Assembly: GCF_932276165.1 (NCBI RefSeq) | Contig: NC_063994.1 | Span: forward strand, 4,526,001-4,590,000 | Direction of reading: 5' to 3' | Length of the DNA stretch: 64,000 nucleotides | DNA from: Plutella xylostella | Taxonomy: Eukaryota; Arthropoda; Insecta; Lepidoptera; Plutellidae | Part shown: positions 53,931-64,000 of the stretch, in pieces | Numbering within the stretch: the stretch's first letter is position 1 | Layout: every line of letters starts with the position of its first letter | Position numbers and translations under genes: made by a program | The notes under the pieces: model-generated | Databases searched by the model: none | The model's input: only the letters and a program-made list of their open reading frames with translations | What the model was told of the DNA's origin: nothing

Positions 53931-54785
53931 ATCAGAAAATAGCCGCATCACGAAATTTTGCACACGTGTCGATAGGTAATTTGGTATGCCGGCAATTTTT
54001 TTTAATGATATCTTGATCAGCGCCCCTGTCGGTTACTTTCGAAACTAAAAAAAAACTATTTTTTATCGACAACGAGAATAGCAAATTAATACTTCGGTTG
54101 TTTATAGCTCCTGAGTCCCGACCTTGATAATTCGGCATGTTTTTATGTGTTATGCCTATCCTACAGGGTGTTGCAAAATCGATCGCTGTGACAATACTAA
54201 GTATGTACTTACATATTTTTCCAAATCACGCATTCATAGAATTTCAATATGAAAACCAGGATGACTACCATGAAAACCATCACGATAAAAGAATTTTTAT
54301 GAAATTTTGTACATTGGCTACTACTCGTATCATCCCGGAATTCCCACTAATGCTAGTGATTAATTCTAGGGTCATAGGATTTGATTAGAGAAGGTAAAGA
54401 CCATATGTATACGACAATACAGTTTAATAACAGTCTATTCTTTGGAAAGAATGTCTTCTTATTACTTTAATTATAAAATATAATTAAGTAATAGTTCTGG
54501 GATGGCTGGTTTGACTACTTTATTGAATGAACATTTTAAATATTGTTATTGATGTAAAATATTGTTTTAGACCTTTTTTATTGAATCACACAAAACAGAC
54601 AATGAGTTCAACATTACAAAAATACAATAAAAATATCTGTTCTACATTGTTATCCAAATCATGCATGCACAACTGTGTTCTTTTATTAAGATTAAGTAAA
54701 CAACAAAACATACTCAATAATCATATTAAAATCCTTTATTGTTGACAGGATTCCCGCTGCCAGTGGCGGCTGATCCGCCGATGAT
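53931..54785. other. 3' flank of the repeat-protein gene
   Basis: A fragment related to the intronic TIR element at 1493-1665 (ATCTTGATCAGCGCCCCTGT) starts at 54009. Otherwise AT-rich; presumably holds the 3' UTR and poly(A) site of the gene that stops at 54786. Confidence 0.4.
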
Positions 54786-57700
54786 TCAAAAAAATGGTTC
54801 ATCTTCATCAATGGTTCCTGTTTTGTGCTCTTCCAAATATTTCGTCAACGGGTCATGTTTTATTCTCTGCGTATTTACAGCCTCTATAATGTTAATCAAA
54901 ATTGTGGATAACGACTCTATGTTTAAATTATTCAAGTCCAGATCTTCGATAACCTTAAACATTTCAGGTTTTCTAAAATCTATCAGATTGAGCAGGAACA
55001 ATGCTTCTTTCAAATTGACATTGTAATTCCCAAGTGACGGCACTAATTCATTTCCACCGCTCTCATCAATTTCTGCTTGAATTTGATCTAGAAAATTTCC
55101 ATATTTTATTTTGAAATTGCTCATACTGTAACCGTTACTTGTAAGTTCGACGTTGGATTGTGAATTCGAATGGATATCAACAACTGAATTTGAGTTAATG
55201 CTTGGATTAATACTTTGTCCATTATTATGCAACTTTGTATTATCTGATTGAGATATATATCCTTCAGTCCCAAAGTCCAGATTTTGTATAACTTCATGGT
55301 TTTTCTTAATGTTATTTGTATCTCTTTCATCTTTCAATTGCGGTTGTTTTTCTTGTGAAAAACTATGATTCAGTCGAATTGGACTCAAATTTTGTATAAC
55401 TTCATAGTTTTTCTTAATGTTATTTGTATCTCTTTCATCTTTCAATTGCGGTGGTTTTTCTTGTGAAAAACTATGATTCAGTCGAATTGGACTCAAATTT
55501 TGTATGACTTCATAGTTTTCCTTAATATTAGTAGTATCTCTTTCATCCATCAATTGCGGTTGTTTTTCTTGTGAAAAACTATGATTCAGTCGAATTGGAC
55601 TCAAATTTTGTATAACTTCATAGTTTGCCTTACTGTGATTTGTATCTCTTTCATCTATCAATTGCGGTTGTTTTTCTTGTGAAAAACTATGATTCAGTCG
55701 AATTGGACTTAAATTTTGTAAAACTTCATAGTTTGCCTTACTGTTATTTGTATCTCTTTCATCTGTCAATTGCGGTTGTTTTTCTTGTGAAAAACTATGA
55801 TTCAGTCGAATTGGACTCAAATTTTGTATAACTTCATAGTTTGCCTTAATGTTATTTGTATCTCTTTCATCTATCAATTGAGGTTGTTTTTCTTGTGAAA
55901 AACTATGATTCAGTCGAATTGGACTCAAAATTTGTATAACTTCATAGTTTTCCTTAATATTAGTTGTATCTCTTTCATCTATCAATTGCGGTTGTTTTTC
56001 TTGTGAAAAACTATGATTCAGTCGAATTGGACTTAAATTTTGTAAAACTTCATAGTTTGCCTTACTGTTATTTGTATCTCTTTCATCTGTCAATTGCGGT
56101 TGTTTTTCTTGTGAAAAACTATGATTCAGTCGAATTGGACTCAAATTTTGTATAACTTCATAGTTTGCCTTAATGTTATTTGTATCTCTTTCATCTATCA
56201 ATTGCGGTTGTTTTTCTAGTGAAAAACTATGATTCAGTCGAATTGGACTCAAATTTTGTATAACTTCATAGTTTGCCTTAATGTAATTTGTATCTCTTTC
56301 ATCTATCAATTGCGGTTGCTTTTCTTGTAAAAAACTATGTTTCAGTAGAATTGGACTAACTTGAAAATTTACACTTTCTAACTCTTTTATTCTATCTTGA
56401 TTGTATTTTTGTTTAATATTTAGGTTTTCTTTCAATGAATTAGGTTTTATTGATATGAAACCTAAAATTTTAGGTGGAAATCTTGAACTTATTATGTAAC
56501 CTTTGAATAATAATGAGTTTTCAGATATATTAAAATTTGATCTAATTGGGGCTATATTTATTGGCTGGCCTATCGAAAATGGGCTCATAATTAACTCATT
56601 TGTGCCCACTTCCCTGCCACTTGCATCGATCAAGTATCCATCATCGGCAAGAATTATGTCATTATCTAGCAGAATCTTTTCTACTAATACTTTAAAACTG
56701 TGACACGTTAGTGTTCTGGATGTGTTTCTTATGAGTTTCCACTGTCTTTCGATCCATTCATTGAAGATGAGTGGCATATTTTGCCACCCAAATGGATTTT
56801 GGTACCTGTCAATTTAAGTTGTTAATTAGGAACAGTTTTTGCATTTTTTGATATAACACATTAATTTAATATCCAATTTCATCATCGAAGAATAAGGTTT
56901 ATCCCAGAATAAGTCGTCTATTAACTCGAGCGTAAATAACGACGTCAGCGTCATGTTAATGACGATCTTATTCTACAATGGTGATATCGGGCTTAAATAG
57001 TTTAAAGGTAAAGTTAAATAATGCTACTTACATTTCTAGTTTTGGGGCGTTAGATACATTGTCATAGACAACTTCATATTGTTCATTTGTATGATTATTG
57101 CAGTCAATTGCATATTCATAAACAGGTTTTTCATGTATTAAGTATGAAACTATACGAATGATCTTACAACTGGTACGGTAGAAATCACATGGTAAATCCT
57201 CCATCATTGAATCGTGACTGTTTTTACCAAAAATCGGTGGGCCATTCTCTATCCATTCAGGCATTTGCGCTACAGGACTAAATAGCTGAGTACTTTCATA
57301 AGAAGGAAACCAATATGTTATTTCAGGTTTGTCATAATAATATGTCAACGGTCTAACATCTATGCTCTCTGGAGATATAAAATCAATGTTAGGAAGTTTA
57401 ATCCAATCCAGTCCATTAGGAGTTTTAATAGGATCAACAAATAGTATGTTGTTACTATTAATTACAAATTTTGAATTTGGTCTATAAATGGGAAAAACAT
57501 GGTCATCGACTTCATCCTTATTGGTTGGTGGTATATTGAGATTTATAAGCATAGCGTCATCATTTTCATTTTCTTCTCCAGTCCAAATTAGTGGATATGG
57601 TACATAAGGATTAATATATGGGTAATCGACTAGTTGATCCTCATTGGTAACGTAATCCTTGGCATTTTGGACTAAAGACCAAATTAGTGGATGTGTTTTA

Positions 57701-59074
57701 AAATCATTGTATTCTTGTTGTACTATTTCCACAATCGCCGGCTGCATATTTGGATTAACAGTGCTTGTGTCGTCGTTTTCATTTTGGTCTAAGGGCCATA
57801 TCGGTGGATATGGATGTACTTTACTGGGATTCACGGGAAAGTTTATTGGTTCATCATAATATTCAGACATCATCACAATTTCTGGTAATGAAAATGTAGG
57901 TCTGAATTGTGGCGGTAATAGCATCGGATTTACAAAATCATGATTCGCAATAACGGGATAATTATTTGGATCAAAATGATTTTCAGCTGGATATGGAAAA
58001 AGTGTATCAGTTGTTTCGAACGGCTTTGGAAACGGATGTTCAGGCCAATCATTAATACCATGAATGCCAGGACTGTTAGGCAATCTATTTAGCTTATCAA
58101 TAAGCTTATTTAGGAACTCAAACATATTTTTGGGTGTAAATGGTTCTTCAACTGATATGATTTCATTATTATGTTTATTTATGACGAATGGATTGTCATT
58201 AAATAATTCAATTATGGGTATTGACGTGATCTCGTGTAAAAAATCGTTATCTTCATATGGTAATTCAGGGATAAGTCGTTGTTTTGTTGGATTAGGTAAG
58301 TATAAGTAGTGTTTGCCTTTAACTTTGTATAATAATACTACAAGTCTCTCTGTCTTTGTATCTTCATTGTGTCTTAAAAGCTCATCTACAGGAATACTGT
58401 TGGCGGCAGATTTGATGCAAACACAAATTGGATCATCTTTTTTATATTCAATATTTGAACTTCTGAAAAAGTAATTGACTTTAAAACATCTTTATGGAAA
58501 GTGGTAAGTATGCTTTATCAAGTATAAATATTAATGAATAAAATTTATCAACACTTACCCTTTACAAAACGTTGAAGCCAAAGTCGATATCAGTAAAGCA
58601 ACCTGTATGAAAAACTTGTAATTAAAATATGATAATGGAGGATGCAAAATTTTGTATGTAAGTACTTGTAAGTTTACATTTAACTCAACTTTTTAAGTAG
58701 ATATCAGTGGTTAATATACATACATGGGTTTTAATACAAAACAATAAATCGCCTAGGTTAGGTCCACGTAAATAAAATAGTTTCCAACTTTAATGCTCGT
58801 GTCAGTAATAGTGGATGGTACTGTACCTTCAAAACTTTTCTCTTAAAGCTATGGACGTGCGTAGCGTATGGACGGGCCCAACGAACGCCCAACGAACGCC
58901 CAACGATGGATCTTTATAATACATAATACAGGGCAGATTGTCAACGAAACCCGTTCGTTGGCGTTCGTTTGGCCGGTCTGTACGCAGCTTAACACACTTG
59001 ACGCTCGGATTTGCGAATAATAAGGATAGAACAAGGAAGAAAAATATGAGAAAACATACCCTAAGAACCTCCAT
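54786..59074 (-). CDS. unrecognised secreted protein with ten 36-residue repeats
   Basis: Spliced reading, minus strand: exons 59060-59074, 58559-58602, 57032-58462, 54786-56805; 3,510 nt, 1,169 aa. All junctions are GT-AG and the phases match (0, 2, 2). Exons 1-2 encode a signal peptide (MEVLRVALLISTLASTFC). Residues 20-496 are acidic and rich in Pro, Asn, Tyr and Ile, with few cysteines (DPICVCIK, then CDFYRTSCK and CNNHTNEQ). Residues about 643-1003 hold ten near-identical units starting QNLSPIRLNHSFSQEKQPQL. The tail is acidic (DEDEPFF). I do not recognise the family. A secreted structural, silk, eggshell or accessory-gland role is possible but is only inference from the signal peptide, low cysteine content and repeats. 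Intron 1 carries a MITE at about 58858-58990. Confidence 0.8.
55289..56370 (-). repeat. coding tandem repeat, 108-bp unit x 10
   Basis: Ten in-frame 36-codon units; the first is diverged (SPILLKHSFLQEK). Variants at four sites (QLI/QLT/QLM/QLK; NNI/NNS/TNI/NHS; KA/KE/KK; EVI/EVL) recur in blocks, showing higher-order duplication. Confidence 0.95.
58858..58990. mobile_element. MITE in intron 1 of the repeat-protein gene
   Basis: The left part GACGGGCCCAACGAACGCCC and the right part CGTTCGTTTGGCCGGTCTG are inverted; outermost GCGTA and TACGC. No ORF of its own. Confidence 0.6.
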
Positions 59075-59510
59075 TACATAATAAATCCAAGCAAATTTTA
59101 GTTCCTCACTACTTTCCTACGACTCATTCGACTGTTTTTTCCATAATGATGTTATAAATAAAGAGTTTCTAAGAACATTTCATATTATTTTATATACCAA
59201 AGAAAATCGCAACAATTATGCGTATCTAATACAAATTTTTGCTTTTCAATTAGTACAGTAGATTTAAAGTAAAAACTTAATTATCTTAATATGGAACTGG
59301 AACAAATATTTTGAAGATTTTTTTCAGTATACAGGCTGTTGTAAAAATGGTATACGGAGCCGAGGGATGTCTTAGGGGGTCAATCTTGAAAACTTTGTGG
59401 ACGAGCGTCATGAAACGATTCAAGTTAAGGATGGGAGTTAAGACCTTGGGTATATGCTCAAAAGTTCCAGTCGAGAAACCCAGAGAAGAGAATAGAATGC
59501 TATGGAATAG
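59075..59510. other. 5' flank of the repeat-protein gene
   Basis: Should contain the promoter of the secreted repeat-protein gene whose ATG is at 59074. No confident TATA box. The 69-codon plus-strand ORF at 59311-59520 shows no known domain. Confidence 0.35.
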
Positions 59511-59939
59511 ATGTAACTAGGGAATGCAATCTCGTCTCGCCGAGATCTCGATCTCGCGAGATCTCGGCCATATTTTACGAGATTGAATCTCGTCAAATTT
59601 TGTACGAGATCTCGCGAGACAACGAGATCGAGAAATGCAGCGTGACGACGTGTTTTTCATGCAAAATATGTGTTTTTTGACAAGCCATTTTCAGACAAAC
59701 TAACTTGCCTTTCCGTACCTTGATAACTTAATCTTCTACTTTAAACTTATTGTATTTGATTAATACGATCTCACAACATTTATTTCAAACTTGTGAAGTA
59801 AAATTTTTGTTTTTATTTATAAACAGTAATGTTGTATTACTCTTAATTATTGAAACTAAAGCAATACTTAATATAGATCATTATTTTGTTACCAATATTG
59901 TATGAATTTGAACTTATTAGCTACAGTAGGGACTTATAA

Positions 59940-60304
59940 TTTATTTATTTATTTTATTTGTAAGTTACAAAAACAGATTGTTATTAACACATTCTTATAA
60001 ATTCATGCTTGTGGATCTTAATGTAAATAACAGTCCAAAACTATGTAACAAAAACATGCTAGAGTAGTTTGCTACACAAACATTTGTTTAGGTTAGTAAT
60101 TATATTTTAAACTTAATTTTAAATCTATGAGGTAACTAGTTAAACTAAATCATTAATTAGGTTAGTTCTAATTCTAAGCCAGTACATATTGGCTTACAAA
60201 CAACGTAATTAGGTATGTATATACTATAAGTAGTTTAATTATGTACTTAACAAGTGTTCATTCATTATTGTAAAGCAATTTTATTGCATAACGGAACCCA
60301 GGTA
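59940..60304. other. hAT-like element interior, left of mariner
   Basis: AT-rich sequence with no ORF; belongs to the interrupted non-autonomous element. Confidence 0.4.
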
Positions 60305-61595
60305 CGAGGGCTACACCGAAAAGATCGGGAATAGAATACTTAGGAATAAATTAGAGTGAAACCTTTTTGGTGTATCAAATGTAGTGTTTTTTCAAACATA
60401 ATTCCATTTTCGAATTTAAAAAAAAGTAAAAAATAAAAGAGTATTGACCATTTGAATTTGACAAGTCGGTGTAAAAAATGGAGCTTACGCGGGAACATTT
60501 CCGTGCAATAATTTTTCACAACTTTCGTCGAGGTTTATCTCAAGAACAATGTCTCGCCGAGCTTGTTTCTATTTATAAACTTGAAGCACCAAGTAAAACG
60601 ACTATATATCGTTGGTATTCTGAGTTTCGCCGTGGACGTTCCTCTCTTACCACAGTCCCTTCTACAGGTCGGCCAAAAACAGCGGTAACACAAGATAACA
60701 TCGATGCTGTACGCCAGTTAATAAAAGAAGATAGACATGTGACATACGAGCAGATTCGGGCTTCTCTCAGCATTGGTATGACAGCCATTCAAACCATTTT
60801 ACATGAAGAACTGGGTGTCAAGAAGTTAGTTTCGCGCTGGGTGCCCCACCGTTTGACCGAGGAACAAAAGTCGGCTCGTGTTAATTGGTGTCGATCTGCT
60901 CTGCAACGGTTCAATGGAGGCAGTTCAAATGCTGTCTACAATATCGTCTCTGGTGATGAATCGTGGATTTATTCATATGAGCCCGAAAGAAAACATCAAT
61001 CGGCAGTTTGGGTCTTCGAAGGTGAGGTCAAGCCAACAAAAGTTATTCGCTCACGCAGCGTGTCGAAAAAAATGGTCGCTTCGTTTGTATCGAAAACTGG
61101 CCATGTGGCTACGATTCCATTACAAGAACAAAGGACGGTTACTGCTGATTGGTACACAACAGTTTGTTTGCCGGAAGTCGTAAGAGAACTTCGTAAAACT
61201 AACCCGAATCGTCGAATAATCCTTCACCACGATAATGCAAGCTCTCATACCGCTCGCAAAACAAGAACGTTTTTAAATATGGAAAACGTGGAGTTGATGG
61301 ACCATCCTCCGTATAGCCCTGATCTGAGCCCCAATGATTATTTTACATTCCCAAGAATTAAAGATATGCTACGTGGTCAACGGTTTAGCGGCCCAGAAGA
61401 GGCGGTCGAAGCTTACAAATCAGCTGTTTTGACAGTATCCACTTCAGACTGGAATTACTGTTTCAATGATTGCTTTAATCGAATGAAAAAGTGCATTGAA
61501 TGTCACGGAGACTACTTTGAAAAACAATAAAAGTAAATAATATTATGATATCTTTGTACTTTTTTCTATTCCCGATCATTTCGGTATCGCCCTCG
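60305..61595 (+). mobile_element. complete mariner transposon
   Basis: 1,291 bp with about 31-bp TIRs (CGAGGGCTACACCGAAAAGA left; CGAGGGCGATACCGAAATGA on the opposite strand at right) and TA target duplications at 60303-60304 and 61596-61597. It holds one uninterrupted transposase ORF and lies inside the hAT-like element. Confidence 0.95.
60478..61530 (+). CDS. mariner transposase (D,D34D)
   Basis: 350 aa, the full family length. The N-terminal helix-turn-helix region (SQEQCLAELVSIY; SKTTIYRWYSEFRRG) binds the TIRs; the linker has VPHRLTEEQ. The catalytic triad is visible: D in VSGDESWIYSYEPE, D in ILHHDNASSHTA, and D in YSPDLSPNDYF exactly 34 residues later. No stop or frameshift, so it could be active for cut-and-paste transposition at TA sites. 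The start at 60478 is the first ATG after the TIR region. Confidence 0.97.
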   Translation: MELTREHFRAIIFHNFRRGLSQEQCLAELVSIYKLEAPSKTTIYRWYSEFRRGRSSLTTVPSTGRPKTAVTQDNIDAVRQLIKEDRHVTYEQIRASLSIGMTAIQTILHEELGVKKLVSRWVPHRLTEEQKSARVNWCRSALQRFNGGSSNAVYNIVSGDESWIYSYEPERKHQSAVWVFEGEVKPTKVIRSRSVSKKMVASFVSKTGHVATIPLQEQRTVTADWYTTVCLPEVVRELRKTNPNRRIILHHDNASSHTARKTRTFLNMENVELMDHPPYSPDLSPNDYFTFPRIKDMLRGQRFSGPEEAVEAYKSAVLTVSTSDWNYCFNDCFNRMKKCIECHGDYFEKQ

Positions 61596-61885
61596 TAGTG
61601 ATGACCCAAATATATCAATATGATTATATATATAATAATTAGGTATAGACATTAACAAATGTTATTAGAGTTAGAGACAAAATAATAAGTACTCTGCTGT
61701 TGATTTTTAAAAGAAACTTACAATATTTTAATAACTAACAACGAAGTTACTATTTAATTACAAATCATGTCAGTTACTAGTTCCTAATACAAGCATTTGC
61801 ATAATGTTTTTATTGACATTCTCCCAATCTCGCGAGATCTCGCAAGGTGGAAATCTCGTACGAGATTGCATTTCCTAGATGTAAC

Positions 61886-62244
61886 GTTACATGAGTTACA
61901 TCCGATTATCTATAGTAGTCTTTGTTACATCGTAGTGAAGTGCAGTATCGAGATATTGAATGTCGATCGATAATTAAGTAAACTCGGTGCATTGTTTTTC
62001 ACACTCATTTTATCATTTTAAACTTCATAAACAGTCGAAGTCATGGCCTTCTATGGAAAGTGAAGTACATATATGCAATTATGCATGTATACATGTTTAA
62101 TTGTTTATTGGTCAAAGATACAGTCAGCAAAAGAAATATGTAGGTATATATGTTCCCCAGTGCTGCGCCAACAGTTTCATCATAGAGTTTTTTTAAACTC
62201 ATGATTGGAAGATAGCAGATACAAAAAAAAACAAACAATCACAC
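61886..62244. other. short AT-rich stretch
   Basis: No gene or clear repeat between the hAT-like element and the SINE fragment. Confidence 0.35.
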
Positions 62245-62344
62245 CTTTTACTAATGTACTCCCTTGCGGGGTAGGCAGAGGTGCATTGCTGCACCCACTT
62301 TTCGCCAGTGTTATGTTAGTCCCAATGTAATAGGGGGCGGGCCA
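62245..62344 (-). mobile_element. SINE tail fragment, type 1
   Basis: Matches the tail of the SINE at 12690-12925 (TTGCGGGGTAGGCAGAGGTG, GTTAGTCCCAATGTAATAGG). The tRNA-like head is missing. Confidence 0.75.
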
Positions 62345-62378
62345 GGAAGGTATACAAACAAGCTCAATAAGTTAAAAT

Positions 62379-63182
62379 GGGTTCCCCTCATCTCGCCTAA
62401 TCTTAATTGCCCAAAACTCGTTTCGCATAACTCGTAAGGTCTAAACTTTTTTGGTCGAATCATCACTTTGCCAAGTCTTACGTAGCATAAGGCTCGTTTC
62501 GCCTAAAACCCTTTTGGCACAATCTTGAAACACGTAAGTCTCGTTTGCTCAAATTGTTCGTATAGGTAAAATCTTGTTTCTCCTAATATACTTAATCTAA
62601 ATAAATTATATATTAAGTATGTTGTAAATGTACAAATTGTGGTATTTTTCTCCTACATCCCGAAAATCACGATATTGAATTATCAAAATATCGAAAGTTA
62701 ATGACCATTATAATTATTACAAACGCCATCATACCCCATGGGCTCGAATCCTAAATATAGGTGCGACGACGAGCAAAGCGAGGAGGAGCGTGTTAGGTGC
62801 ACATTTTCGTCAAAAGCAAAGCGGAGCGGAGCGAAGCGGAGCGGAGCGTTTCCTACATACAAGGAACAGTTGCGCTAAGACGCCCCATACAAGTTAAAGC
62901 CCGAATATTATTTATTTATTTATTAATGAAGCATGGAAAACCAACAGCATGGAATTATAGAACTTTTTCACCTTTTTTTTCTTTATATAACCTATGTCAT
63001 AGCATTATTAGACTATTCAAGATTTGGCCATACCATTATTAGGCTAAACAAAATTATGCGAAATAACTTTTTACTAAACGAGATTTATGCCATACGATTT
63101 TCGGCGTAACGAGACTTTGACCAAACGTTACTATGCAATACGAGATTAGGCAAATAAATCTTATGCCAAAAAAGGTAGAACC
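62379..63182 (-). mobile_element. copy B of the 9-bp-TSD iterated-motif element
   Basis: 804 bp, GGGTTCCCC at the left and GGTAGAACC at the right, flanked by the 9-bp repeat AGTTAAAAT (62370-62378 and 63183-63191). Closely similar to copy A at 53220-53921, reversed. It shares the GC-rich centre (GCAAAGCGAGGAGGAGCGTG). Confidence 0.88.
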
Positions 63183-63291
63183 AGTTAAAATAGTACCTAC
63201 CTACACTGTTTCCTAAGGGGCGAGAGCATTATAGTATTAGCATATATTTTATTTTTATTATTACCACCGTAAAAACAATAATAAAAATTAC

Positions 63292-63488
63292 CATTTTCCT
63301 GTAAGTTATTTTGAAACAAAACTGCATGTTGGATAGGGCTGGGGCTGGCTGGAGTCTGCAGTGCAGTTGGCGGTGCTTGGTGAGCCCGGCTCGATGGCCC
63401 TGGCATATTCCACAATTCTGTGTCTCTCTCAAGTGCGGGTGAGGGAGTCCTGCGGCATGAAGGCCCCGGCATATTCCATATTGAGAGT
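63292..63488 (-). CDS. possible exon, zinc-finger-like, partial gene
   Basis: Minus strand, acceptor ATTCAG at 63489-63494 and a possible donor GTAATT. In the frame set by the upstream exon it encodes two related units, YGICRGLHAAGLPHPHL and CGICQGHRAGLTKHRQLHC, the second like the C-x2-C...GL-x-H finger of LINE or C2H2 proteins. The other frame is Pro-rich (WNMPGPS twice). Low certainty. Confidence 0.35.
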
Positions 63489-63671
63489 CTGAATGAATGG
63501 GATATTTTTATTAATACAAAAAAAAAATAACATACTTAAATATTTTAAGCCTATACTAGCAACAAAAAGTACCTACAGAAGTTGCCTTGTTCAGGCATGA
63601 AATGTTGACTTCTACTATTTTAATTGCCAATGTACCTAACTGTGATCAAATTCTGTAAGTATGTGGATTAC

Positions 63672-63786
63672 CTGATTCATTCTGCCCAATCTCTATAATT
63701 GTCATTATTGGTGTAGATGTTGCTTGGCTTGTAGGTTGTGGTTGAGTCTCTAAGTCTGCAGGCAGGCTATCAGGTACTACAACTTC
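63672..63786 (-). CDS. possible exon upstream of the zinc-finger-like exon
   Basis: Acceptor TTTATAG and donor CAG-GTAATC, 115 nt, only one open frame (EVVVPDSLPADLETQPQPTS). Its end phase fits the exon at 63292-63488. The gene would continue beyond the window end. Confidence 0.35.
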
Positions 63787-64000
63787 CTATAAATGTAACA
63801 AAATAAAAACAATGTAGGTAAGTAGGTAGTTAAGTATTTTTTCAATTTAAATTATTAAATAATTTATTATTATTAACATAAATTTATTATTAACATAAAT
63901 TTTATGACATGAGTCAATTAAACTACTATCCATTCAAAAAGACCTACTCGTATAACCAGTTACATCTTGGAACATTGCAGATAGTTAATAATCTATTTTA

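Larger units (their letters stand above)
59519..61877 (+). mobile_element. hAT-like element interrupted by mariner
   Basis: Ends TAGGGAATGCAATCTCGT and ACGAGATTGCATTTCCTA (18 bp, one mismatch), flanked by the 8-bp repeat GATGTAAC (59511-59518 and 61878-61885). Subterminal CGAGATCTCG/CTCGCGAGATCTCG palindromes are dense at both ends. Without the nested mariner it is about 1.07 kb and has no transposase. 8-bp target sites and TAGGG ends fit the hAT superfamily. Confidence 0.85.

Noticed and set aside
55625..56155. Plus-strand repeat ORFs (FHLSIAVVFLVKNYDSVELD)
   Set aside because: Antisense shadows of the minus-strand 36-codon repeats.
55289..56370. CRISPR-like array
   Set aside because: Regular spacing, but the units are contiguous coding repeats with no spacers, in eukaryotic DNA.
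57028..58125. A separate 365-aa gene starting MFEFLNKLIDK
   Set aside because: The frame is open upstream to a good acceptor at 58463-58465 and downstream to a donor at 57026-57031; it is the inner part of exon 3 of the repeat-protein gene.
54786..59074. Naming the repeat protein as a known silk protein (sericin, seroin or similar)
   Set aside because: Composition is not Ser-rich, and no known silk motif was found; the identity stays open.

Overview
This looks like nuclear DNA of a moth or butterfly. It is AT-rich, its genes are split by introns, and it carries tRNA-derived SINEs, RTE-type LINE tails ending in (GAT)n, mariner, hAT-like and many TA-flanked inverted-repeat elements of the kinds common in Lepidoptera. 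No bacterial or organellar features were seen. The species cannot be named from the sequence.

Region 1 (0.2-27.3 kb, minus strand) holds two tandem genes for torso-like, a secreted MACPF-domain protein of the Torso/terminal-patterning pathway. The upstream gene (27.3-17.9 kb, six coding exon positions, 339 aa) has two same-phase, equal-length versions of exon 5 and a decayed partial copy of exon 2. The downstream gene (13.8-0.2 kb, five coding exons, 342 aa) is a strongly diverged paralogue in which the sequence of exons 3 and 4 forms one exon. Its 11.7-kb first intron holds a non-LTR retrotransposon, a Tc1-like inverted-repeat element, a very young Ty3/gypsy-type LTR element and two SINEs. 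Two tRNA genes, Asp(GUC) and an intron-containing Leu(CAA), lie just upstream of the pair.

Region 2 (28-53 kb) has no gene I can support. It is filled with LINE and SINE fragments, including a twin-primed (5'-inverted) LINE inserted in a SINE with a 12-bp target duplication, with hairpin/MITE-like elements, and with a 1-kb element built of iterated short motifs in opposite orientation in its two halves.

Region 3 (53-63 kb) holds a four-exon minus-strand gene for a 1,169-aa predicted secreted protein with ten 36-residue repeats, which I do not recognise. It is flanked on both sides by inverted copies of a 0.7-0.8-kb element with 9-bp target duplications. Next to it is an hAT-like element (8-bp target duplication) in which an apparently intact mariner has inserted. 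The last 0.4 kb holds two phase-compatible exons of a possible zinc-finger or LINE-derived gene that runs off the window.

The cellular genes do not form one pathway. The clear themes are local duplication and exon-level change at torso-like, and dense nested transposition.
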